From: Chloroflexus aurantiacus J-10-fl
GTDB taxonomy: Bacteria > Chloroflexota > Chloroflexia > Chloroflexales > Chloroflexaceae
Direction of reading: 5' to 3'
Length of the DNA stretch: 64,000 nt
NCBI RefSeq assembly: GCF_000018865.1
Contig: NC_010175.1
Span: forward strand, 4,402,001-4,466,000
Position numbers and translations under genes: made by a program. The notes under the pieces are model-generated. The model ran no database searches and had not been told where the DNA came from. It saw only the letters and a list, made by a program, of their open reading frames with translations. Below are positions 53,200 to 62,000 of this stretch, piece after piece; the first letter of the stretch is position 1, and every line of letters begins with the position of its first letter.

Positions 53200-53319
53200 T
53201 ACTAACTGCTTCCTAGTGTACCACGTTGTGAAACATCGCGAGTCTGGCGAGAGAGACGGCAGAGCGCTCTATTCGCCAGTTCTGCGCTTGAGGTAGATTG
53301 CCTTCGTCTGGTTGCTCCG

Positions 53320-54105
53320 TTATCCTGCAACCAGACGGCTGAATGGCGGTAAGACACTGGGGGCAACGACAGCGGTAACGGCGTAGAGGCGAGCCTTCCA
53401 ACTGGGATAGATGTGGTGACGGCGAGCGGCGATGCCGGCAAGACTGGCTCTCACCACCGGTCGTGGCCGGTCGATCATCCAGCCCGGCACCCGGCGTTGG
53501 GTCGTGGTGCCGTATTGCGGTGATTCGAGAATGTCGGTTTGGGTGAAAAATGGGTAGACGGTACTGACACAATAGCCGTCGGCGGCGAGACCATCGGCAA
53601 AGCCCCGCAGCGCAAATTTGGTTGCGCTGTAGACACTGATGTTGGGCAAGGCCGCCCAGCCAAGGATAGAAGAGATAAAAACGATCTGACTGCGGGGCCG
53701 GTTGCGCAAGGCAGGGAGCAGCCTGGCGGTCAGTCGAATCGGGGCGTGCAGGTTAATGCGCAGCAGGCGTTCAGCCGCCTCGACCGGTAGTGCTTCGAGG
53801 GGGCCATACAACCCGACCCCCGCATTGTGAATGACCAGATCGAGGTCAGGGGCAATCCGTAACACCTGTTCGGCCAGGTGGTCACAGCTCGCCGGGTCGC
53901 TCAGATCAGCCGGCAGCAGCGATCTGATCCGACCGAACCGGTTGGGCGACTGGGCGGCAAATTCGGCAGCGGCTTTCAGCCGCTGCGGATTATGGCTGCT
54001 GAGGATAAGGTCGGCTCCTGCGGCCAGTAACTGGCGGGCAAACTCTCGCCCCAATCCGCCACCCGCACCGGTGAGCAGCACGACCCGACCGGCAAAGGCA
54101 TTCAT
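53320..54105 (-). CDS. Short-chain dehydrogenase/reductase
   Basis: 261 residues. The cofactor motif is TGAGGGLGREFA, then NAGVG, the catalytic Ser lies in FISSILG and the Tyr-Lys pair in SVYSATKFAL, so it is a complete classical SDR. LSSHNPQRL after the second strand suggests NADP preference (Ser/His rather than Asp). Its start overlaps the stop of the R2lox-type gene (ATGA), so the two are translated together and may act on the same substrate. Confidence 0.9.
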   Translation of the reverse strand: MNAFAGRVVLLTGAGGGLGREFARQLLAAGADLILSSHNPQRLKAAAEFAAQSPNRFGRIRSLLPADLSDPASCDHLAEQVLRIAPDLDLVIHNAGVGLYGPLEALPVEAAERLLRINLHAPIRLTARLLPALRNRPRSQIVFISSILGWAALPNISVYSATKFALRGFADGLAADGYCVSTVYPFFTQTDILESPQYGTTTQRRVPGWMIDRPRPVVRASLAGIAARRHHIYPSWKARLYAVTAVVAPSVLPPFSRLVAG

Positions 54106-54995
54106 ACGCTTTCCTCATCGTCGGTTGCCAGGTTATCGATCTCGTTCATGCTCTGCCGGCTGGCTAATTCGAGCCGGTTGAGACGACGCTGAAACTGGTT
54201 CAGAGCAAATGTACTGAACGTCTCGATCTGCAAATTAAACGGCATCGGATCATAGCAGGCAAAGATTTCGTCGATGACCCCCATCGCATACAGTACCAGC
54301 TCATTCATCCGCTCGACAATGTGATCCCAGACCTGTGGATCGGTGGCAATGAGGCGCGAGAGCAGGTAGACGCCGTAGGCAATATGGCGCGACTCATCCT
54401 GTTTGAGCAGGCGAATCCCCTCGCGCGTGCCCGGCATGATGTCCTGGCTATCGAGGATGGTGAAATAGGCGTGATAGCCGGTCTCGGCCAGCACACCCTC
54501 GACAATCATATTGTAGGTAAGCGATGCTTCGGCGAGATTGAGCGGCGATGGATCGTGATCGAGGCGATGCAGGGCAGCCGGTAGAGCTTCGTAAATCAAC
54601 GCCCGATAACTGGCCGTGTGGTACCGGCTCAGATCGGGATCGACACGGGCGACTTCACTGATAAAGCGAGCGAAGAAGTCGGTATGTTTGGCTTCTTCAA
54701 AGAGGAAGGTGGTGAGATACAGCTCCTCCTCTAACCGACCTTCCCTGGCAATCGTGCGGATCAGCGGAAGCAGATCGAGCGTCACCGCCTCTTCACCGGC
54801 CTGAAACAGCGCAGTGAGGCGCAACAACAGATCGCGTTCCTCGTCGCGGAGCTGTTCCCAATCACGAATATCACGGCTCAGATCGATGAGCGAGGGATTC
54901 CAGATGCCAAACCGCTTGGCCTTCTCGAAGAGTCGCATTGGCGGACTGTTGCGATTCAGGCCACGGCTGGTGGTAACAAAATCGGTGTGGGACAT
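54102..54995 (-). CDS. R2-like ligand-binding oxidase (R2lox) family protein
   Basis: 297 residues from ATG 54995 behind AGGAG. LFEKAKRFGIWNPSLIDLSRD is the R2lox start. Metal ligands are Glu68, Glu101, His104, Glu166, Glu201 and His204. The residues that form the Val-Tyr ether cross-link in R2lox are present as Val71 (EEAVTLD) and Tyr161 (LTYNMIVEG). It is not a class I ribonucleotide reductase small subunit, since no R1 gene is near and the cross-link pair is intact. R2lox proteins hold a Mn/Fe centre and a long-chain fatty acid ligand; the physiological reaction is unknown. It forms an overlapping pair with an SDR. Confidence 0.9.
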   Translation of the reverse strand: MSHTDFVTTSRGLNRNSPPMRLFEKAKRFGIWNPSLIDLSRDIRDWEQLRDEERDLLLRLTALFQAGEEAVTLDLLPLIRTIAREGRLEEELYLTTFLFEEAKHTDFFARFISEVARVDPDLSRYHTASYRALIYEALPAALHRLDHDPSPLNLAEASLTYNMIVEGVLAETGYHAYFTILDSQDIMPGTREGIRLLKQDESRHIAYGVYLLSRLIATDPQVWDHIVERMNELVLYAMGVIDEIFACYDPMPFNLQIETFSTFALNQFQRRLNRLELASRQSMNEIDNLATDDEESV

Positions 54996-55015
54996 ACATA
55001 AACTCCTGCAAACCT

Positions 55016-58000
55016 TCAACCTTGCAACCTATCCTTCGCATCAACACTGATCGGCAACGTCAGACAATCGAGCAGCGCAGTACCGGCCCACAGCGCAACT
55101 TCGGGGATGGGGGAAGTGGCTAGTGTTGTGAGTGCGCTACGTGCACAGGTGTTGAAATCCTGGCATTGTTGGGTAAGCGCCGTAATCGCCGCGTAGCGGA
55201 TGGCCAATGATTGCTCACCAGGCTCGTTTGCCAACTGAGCCAGACACGCTATAGTCTCTTTATCGGTTTGTTGCGCGAGCGCCCTGATGGCAAAGCAGCG
55301 CAATCGTTCAGAGGTGCTGGTATCGCAGGCGATCTCGCGGATCATGGCATCGGTCGGAGCTACGGTACAAAGATGCTGCAATGCCAGCAGTCTCAGAATG
55401 TCAGGCATCTTTGGATCGATAATAAGTTGTCGTAAGAGCGGATGTTGCGGATCGGCTGCGGCCAGCAGGGCAAATGCCTGTGTTTGCAATGCCGGGTAGG
55501 GCGAGAGCAGTCCTTCAACAAACACGGTAACTGCTTCAGGGCCGGCCATATCGCGCAACGCTGCTGCCGCGGCCAGTCGAATCGTCAGATCGGGATGGCT
55601 GCGAATAATCCGCATGAGGATCGGTGCAGCAGTATCGATCTGGGTGGCGAGTGCATTCACGGCGGCCAATCCACAAGCCCGGTCAGCATCAAATGCCATG
55701 CGATGCAGAAGATTGATCGGCGCGGGGCGATCACTGCGACTCAGGGCGCGCAATGCGGCACTCCGCAGTGGATCAGGCTGGGTGGTCATCAGTTCGATCA
55801 CCCGATCAATGGGTGCGCTGGCAACCGCGTCAAGCGCTGCGGCCCGGAGTGCGGGTGACTCCTGATCGTTGTTGACAATATTCATCAATTGCGGGGTTGT
55901 TGAAGGATCAGCACCACGCCCCAACACGTGCAGGGCCATAAAACGAATCGGCTCAGAATGTTCTGCGCCGGCCATAGTCAATAGGATTTCGATGGTCTCT
56001 GCCGAAAATGGTGGCCGTACCTGATCGAGTGCCGCACACGCCAGGTTTGTATCGGCCTGGCTGGCCAGTTGGATGAGAGCTTGCGTACCGTCTGGACGTT
56101 CGGCAATCGTATTCAGGGCAGCGCTCCGGAGTAGCGGATCATCAGCCGCATTGCGGGCAATGTGCACAAGATCGTTGGTTGCATAGATACCGAGCAGATC
56201 GGCGAACGGGCGCGGTGCGCTACTATCCAGCAGGGTAACGTCGAACAAAGCGCGCACGGCCGGTTCAAGGGCGGGTTGTTGCCTGCCAATCAGATTAATC
56301 GCTCGTACTGCCGCGCTCCTGATCTGCAATACCTGCAAGGCAATCAGTGCTGAAGGTCGATCTAGCAGGTTGTTACCGTTATCGATAGTTGTACCTGATG
56401 TGATAAAGAGATCGGCCAGTACAGCACGGCGTATATCGTCGGCTTCCTGGAACCACTGTTCGACAGGGCCGATCAACGCCGGTAGAGCACTGAGCCAGGC
56501 ATCCAGCAATTGAACACCAAAGGTTGGGGTTATCAGGTGACCGAGTGCCGATAACGCCTGACGGCTCCCGCACAGGCCAGGCGCAGTGATGATGGTGATG
56601 GTAAAGCCGGTATCGATGTCGGGTTGATGCAGGTGTTGGATCAGAGCGGTACGTGCTGCCACTGCTGCGGGATGGTTCTGCGCAGCGATCTGACCGAGGG
56701 CGTATCCTGCGGCGCGCCGCAGGAGCGGTGGGTGATGAGGACTGAGAAACGGTGTCAGAACCGATACTGCCTGTGGGTAGTGGGTAAGTTGATAGGCCGC
56801 TGCTGCACGCACGATCACCGGCTCTGTTTCGGTTTGCAACAACCGCTTGAGCAGGGAGAGACCATTGCTCAGGCGGTGGAGTAACCGGATTGCCCGAAGT
56901 CTGAGATCAAGCGTCAATCGCTGACTCAACGCAAAACCGGCAAGAAAGGTAGCGCCGGCAGGATGGGCTGCCAGATCGGTCAATGCTTCATCACGAGCCA
57001 CCCATGGCTGATGGGGTTGTGTTACGAAACGAGCCAGTTGATCCACGTGCCCCGACCTTAGCCAGACGGAACGGGCCGCCTGTCGGACTTCGGCCATAGG
57101 GTCGGCAGCGGCTTGCACCAGATCGGCAAGGGGCAGCGCAGCCGGTGCCAGGGCGCGAACTGATGGTGGTAGATCGAGGTGGTGGAGCAGATGATGAGCG
57201 ATAGTCTGCTGACGCTCTTCACCTGCGGCGCCACTGAGCAGCAGACGCAGGCCAAGCTGTAGCGACGGATGTGCCAGCCAGGAGAGGGTATCGTTATGCA
57301 CCACAGCCAGTAAACAGCGTCCGGCCTGACCTATCAGGTCGGTGTGTGGCGGTAACGGTGGTGGTAGCGTCCGTCGTTGACAGAGCAAATCTATCGCTTG
57401 CCAGCGAAGCGCGGGTGGGGCGTCGCCGGCATCGAGCAGGTCGGTTAGCAATGTGATAGCGGCAGTCGGTGCCAGTTGACCGACAATTCGTTCCAGCAAG
57501 GTGTTTACCTGAGCCGGCTGGGTGCGACCGATGTCGATCAAAATGATGGGTAGTGCCGGTACGAGGGTATTGAGTGCTTCTCCTCCGTACTGACAAAGCT
57601 CTTCCAGAATTGGGCGACTCAGGGCCGGATCAAGCCGAGGTCGTTCCCGTAGCGCACGGGCGATCAGAAACAGTCGTTCGCCGGTTGGGATATTGGCTTC
57701 GGCGAGGGCAGTGATCAGCGGTTGGGGATCGGGAATGATCCCAAAGGTTAAGGGCAGGCATAGGGCACGCCATTGCGTACCGGCATTGCGAATACTCGTG
57801 GCGTCGAGTTGCGGTTGGGCTGCCAGTGTCAGTGCCTGCTGATACGCACGATAGGCACTGTATCCAATCCGCCAGCCGGCCTGATCATTACTTGTCGCCA
57901 GAATTGGTGCCGCGAAAGCGGCTATCCGCTCGTAGAGTGCTGCACGAGAGACCGGCCAGCCGCTCAGTGGCTGCGTTAACGCCAGCATGATAAGCTCTGC

Positions 58001-58699
58001 CGGACGTTCGCGTAGCAAAATCAGCGGATCGCGCTCAAACAGTGGTAGCAGGGTTTGGGTGTCGGTATGTGGAAAGAGTGCCTGAAGCCATGAACTGAGC
58101 AGTTCCGATGGCAATGGTGTGAGAGCATGGTGGCGGAAGCCAGGCCACAACTCTCCCGGTGGGAGCGTAATGACGGCTCGCGCCTGCGGCCAGCGTTCAG
58201 AAAGACTCGTTAGAAACCGTTGCCAGATAGAACGACGAGCCAGCGGCAGGTCTTCCCAATCATCGACAAGGAGGAGACAGGGCAGGTTGTGTTCTAACGG
58301 ATTTGGGGCCAGATTCCGTCGGGCCAGCGTGCGGACAACAATAGCCCGCGGGGTCAGACTCGGTGTATCAATCTCGCTGAGGAGTAGACGTATCAGCGGC
58401 ACCGTGGTCTGACCGGCAAGCCAGCGGTGAGCAATTTGAGCCAGGGCCAGACTCCGTCCACTGGCCGGTGGTCCCAGCAGCGCCAGATGGCGGGTGTCGG
58501 CCAGGATAGAAGCCGGCTCAAGATCGATGGCAAACGGCAAATCGAGTGCCCCCGGCAACACCCGATGCAGCGGTTCTGCATCCAGCCACTGCTCGATTGT
58601 GCTGCGTACTTCACGGGGTAGTCGGCGCGGCAAGAAAATATCACGGAGCGCACGCGGCACGAAATGAAGTTCAGGACGTTTGGCGCTCCGTTCACTCAT
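55016..58699 (-). CDS. P-loop NTPase with long HEAT-repeat array
   Basis: 1,227 residues. The N-terminal NTPase region has LLGPPASGRSLALAQIAHRW (residues 73-92), where the Walker A lysine is replaced by Arg82, and a NACHT-type Walker B, PCLLLVDDWEDL (Asp146, Asp147). Residues about 470-1190 are HEAT/armadillo-like repeats (ADPMAEVRQAARSVWLRSG, MRIIRSHPDLTIRLAAAAALRDM, GLLSPYPALQTQAFALLAAADPQHPLL). The layout resembles STAND-type signalling proteins. No membrane helix or effector domain is recognised. It sits 20 bp upstream of the R2lox-type gene. Confidence 0.8.
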   Translation of the reverse strand: MSERSAKRPELHFVPRALRDIFLPRRLPREVRSTIEQWLDAEPLHRVLPGALDLPFAIDLEPASILADTRHLALLGPPASGRSLALAQIAHRWLAGQTTVPLIRLLLSEIDTPSLTPRAIVVRTLARRNLAPNPLEHNLPCLLLVDDWEDLPLARRSIWQRFLTSLSERWPQARAVITLPPGELWPGFRHHALTPLPSELLSSWLQALFPHTDTQTLLPLFERDPLILLRERPAELIMLALTQPLSGWPVSRAALYERIAAFAAPILATSNDQAGWRIGYSAYRAYQQALTLAAQPQLDATSIRNAGTQWRALCLPLTFGIIPDPQPLITALAEANIPTGERLFLIARALRERPRLDPALSRPILEELCQYGGEALNTLVPALPIILIDIGRTQPAQVNTLLERIVGQLAPTAAITLLTDLLDAGDAPPALRWQAIDLLCQRRTLPPPLPPHTDLIGQAGRCLLAVVHNDTLSWLAHPSLQLGLRLLLSGAAGEERQQTIAHHLLHHLDLPPSVRALAPAALPLADLVQAAADPMAEVRQAARSVWLRSGHVDQLARFVTQPHQPWVARDEALTDLAAHPAGATFLAGFALSQRLTLDLRLRAIRLLHRLSNGLSLLKRLLQTETEPVIVRAAAAYQLTHYPQAVSVLTPFLSPHHPPLLRRAAGYALGQIAAQNHPAAVAARTALIQHLHQPDIDTGFTITIITAPGLCGSRQALSALGHLITPTFGVQLLDAWLSALPALIGPVEQWFQEADDIRRAVLADLFITSGTTIDNGNNLLDRPSALIALQVLQIRSAAVRAINLIGRQQPALEPAVRALFDVTLLDSSAPRPFADLLGIYATNDLVHIARNAADDPLLRSAALNTIAERPDGTQALIQLASQADTNLACAALDQVRPPFSAETIEILLTMAGAEHSEPIRFMALHVLGRGADPSTTPQLMNIVNNDQESPALRAAALDAVASAPIDRVIELMTTQPDPLRSAALRALSRSDRPAPINLLHRMAFDADRACGLAAVNALATQIDTAAPILMRIIRSHPDLTIRLAAAAALRDMAGPEAVTVFVEGLLSPYPALQTQAFALLAAADPQHPLLRQLIIDPKMPDILRLLALQHLCTVAPTDAMIREIACDTSTSERLRCFAIRALAQQTDKETIACLAQLANEPGEQSLAIRYAAITALTQQCQDFNTCARSALTTLATSPIPEVALWAGTALLDCLTLPISVDAKDRLQG

Positions 58700-58782
58700 A
58701 TTCGTTTCCCAACTACCGGTAGACGCATCACGATAGACTACTATTCTTCAAGATGAGTGCCGGCTTACTGTGAGACTCTGGT

Positions 58783-59001
58783 TTAGAAGAAGCCGCGTCC
58801 GGCACTCTTCGTCAGGCGTGGATCGAGCTTGCCGGCGAAGGATTGCAGACTCTCGGCATCTAAACGCTCAAGGGCCTCCAGCTCTTCATCGGTCAGATCG
58901 TAGCCGGCGCAGGCGGCGCGAGCATCAGCGATCAGCTTTTCACGAAACTCCGCATCAATAACGGCACGACCAATAATCTGTTCGACGGCTGACTGTGACA
59001 T
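58783..59001 (-). CDS. Os1348-type NHLP-clan small protein
   Basis: 72 residues: VEQIIGRAVIDAEFREKLIADARAACAGYDLTDEELEALERLDAESLQSFAGKLDPRL, then a short tail KSAGRGFF. This is the nitrile-hydratase-leader-peptide-like (NHLP) fold used as leader in some RiPP precursors, in the Os1348 subfamily found mostly as stand-alone proteins in Chloroflexota. No modifying enzyme is adjacent and the tail lacks Cys, Ser or Thr beyond one Ser, so a RiPP core is doubtful. Its ATG lies one base after the cyclase stop, behind GGAGGGG, so it is translationally coupled to the cyclase. Confidence 0.85.
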   Translation of the reverse strand: MSQSAVEQIIGRAVIDAEFREKLIADARAACAGYDLTDEELEALERLDAESLQSFAGKLDPRLTKSAGRGFF

Positions 59002-59002
59002 G

Positions 59003-62000
59003 TTACCCCTCCTTCATAGCTGTCGTCAATCGAGACAACTCACCTTGTGCACCGATAGCAGCCAGTTCCTGCCTGGCATATTCTAAATACGTTGTAGCTT
59101 CGGGAAGGTTACACCGATACAACGCTCGTCCAAAACGGGCTGCGGTGCATGCGTGTTCAAACCGACAATTGATCTTGTTGAAGATGGTGATAGCCTGCGT
59201 AAAGTACTCGGCAAACGGCTCACCGCGCTCGGCGGCGATCTCACCGGCCAGTCGTAGCGCCATTGCCCGATCAAACTGGCTCCCTATATGTTCGGCCAGA
59301 TCGGCTGCCTGCCTGGCGTTTGTCGCTGCGGCTTCAAGTAATGCAGAACGTTGTGCCATGTCGGTCAATTGCGTACTTTGGGCAAGGAGTGCCTCGGCTG
59401 CCGCCCACAAAGCTTCGACCGTCAATTGCGGCACCTGAAGCTGCTCGCCGATCTGGCGGGCTTCTTCGGCGTAGGCGAGTGCAGTCGAGGGATCACCATC
59501 CGCGGTGGTTGCTAACGCCATCAGCGCTAGCGTATTGCCATACTGGTATCTGTTGGCCTGTTCGGTGTAAATCGGCAATGCCTGCTGATAGGCTTGCAAC
59601 GCTTGCTGGTATGCGCCACGGGCATAGGCGATGATCCCTAGCATATCGTCGGCCTGAGCTACACCAAGGCGATCTCCCATCTCTTCGCACAAGGCCAGGG
59701 CATCACGACAGGCCACTTCGGCCTCGTCGTAATGCGCTAATCGGTAATGAGCATACGCTGCATTGAGTAGAACGCTCGATAGCGCATATTTTGCACTGAC
59801 TTTACGGGCTAATGTTTCGGCCTGAGTGTAGTGTTCAACCGCAACAGCATAATCACTCTGCAATTGGGCCAGATAACCGAGATTGTTGTGCGTGCGGGCC
59901 TGAGCGTAGAGATCATCAATCGCTTCCTGGGCACTCAAGGCATTCAGGAAGTGATAGCGTGCACGATCATAGTGGCCGCGCATGCCGTAAATCATCCCCA
60001 ATTGCTGCTGAAGTTCAGCCGCGATCCGCTCATCTTCAATGCTACGCTGATCATTGCGAATGCGGGCCAATCCCGACTCGCACATTGCCAGTGCTTCATC
60101 GAAGGCGCCAAGACGGGTAAGGGTTTGGGCAAGGTCGGCAGCAATTGCGGCCAGCAACAACGGGGGCGTATGATACATATCCGTGGTGGCGATTGCTTCG
60201 GCCTGGCGAAGTTGAGTCAGTGCATCCTGATAACGCCCTTGCTTTTCGAGCGCGGCTCCCCACGAGCGTAGCACCTCTGCCTGTACGACCGGTGGCAGGT
60301 CGCTTCCACCCAGGGCAAGCATCCGCTGATAGGTTGCCTGCGCCTCATCGTACTGGCCGATGGCAGCCAGGGTTTCGCCCAACCCTTCCATCGCTTCCCA
60401 CAGCCGCGGATCGTTGCCCCGCTCGCCGATGATGTCAATCGCCCAACGGTAATAGGTGATTGCCTGCTGATTGGCATACTCATCACGGGCCAGATGACCG
60501 GACAGCAGCAAATACTGGATAGCGCGCTCTGAGGCATCACTCAGGCGATAGTGATGGGCCAGCAGAAAGATGGGGGTGGCCAGTGATCGCACGGCACGGT
60601 TGGTCAGCGGGCCATTACGCCCAATCTGCACGATCTGGTGCTGGCGCGCAGCCGTGTATTCCCGGCGGAGACGGACAAGCTCGCCGGCATAGCGTTGTTC
60701 GAGATATTCGCCGATCCGTCGATGCAGTTCGCGTCGGCGGGCAAAGAGGGTACTTTGGTAGACAACTTCATGCAGTAAGGCGTGACGGAAGATATGAACC
60801 CGTTCAGGAGCTTCGCGTTCGAGTAACGTCAACTCTTGATGGTCGAGCTGAGCAATGGTCTGAATGAGGCGAGTCGTATCTTCACCGTATACCGCCTGCA
60901 ACACAGGGACGGGAAAACGCTGACCGACTACCGCTGCCACTCGTAACATAGCCCGCGAACGCTCGTCAAGCTGGTCGAGTCGTGTCAAGAGGAGACCACT
61001 CAGGCTGTCCGGTAGTTCAGCGAGCGAGGTGTTACCCGCCTGGACGACTCGCACCAGTTCCTCAATGAAGAGGGGATTGCCCGCTGCGCGTTCAATAATC
61101 TGCGCTTTTACCTCCGGCGAAAGCCGTGATCCGGCAGGGATGGCAGCAATCAGATCGGCACTGTCGCTTGCCGGCAATTCGGTTAGCGTCAGCAATTCAG
61201 CACCATCGCCGAGTGGATCACCGTTCCAGTCCAGCACGTTTCGGTGCAGGCCAAGCAGAAAGATTGGCTTACTGGCAATCGATCCGGCAATGTAGCGCCA
61301 GAGATCGAGTGAAATGTGATCGGCCCATTGCAGATTATCGAAAATCATGACCAGGCCGTGACCGAGGGCGGCGGTATGGATAAGAGCACGGATAATCTCG
61401 AAGCGGCGTTTCTGGCGTTGCTGCGGATCAAGTACGCGAGTAACAGGGTTATCGTCGAGATCGAGCTTCACCAGATCGGCGATAATTGGCGCCCAGTCGT
61501 CACTGATCGCCGCTGCATCCAGCATCTGGCGTAATCTGGCAGCCCGGGTCGCGTGATCGTCATGACTCGACATACCACACAGCGCCTGCAAGGCATCGCT
61601 CCAGGGGGCATAGGGGGTGCTTTGCTGGTAGGCGAGGCAACGAACACTCACGATCCGGGTCTGACGGGGAACAGAGGTAATCAATAACTCGGCAGCCAGA
61701 CGGGTCTTGCCAATCCCGGCTTCGCCATTCATGCGGACAACACGCCCATACCCACTCAACGCAATGGCCAGCCGTTCTTGCAGCCAGCCTAGCTCGTACC
61801 GGCGCCCCACAATCGCGTGTTGGGCAACCGGTGACGATGCTTCCCGCAACCCTACCACTCGCAGCAGTTCGAGTGGCTCACGTTTCCCGCGAGCAGTAAC
61901 GGTACGCGAGTCGGCGAAGGCAATGGTCGTACCAACGGAAACCGCAAAGGTCGTGGTTGCCCGAATCTCGCCCCAATCGCTGTGGCTCATGACCCGCGCC

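Noticed and set aside
54102-54995. Ribonucleotide reductase small subunit
   Set aside because: The Val71/Tyr161 pair, short length and absence of an R1 gene fit R2lox better.
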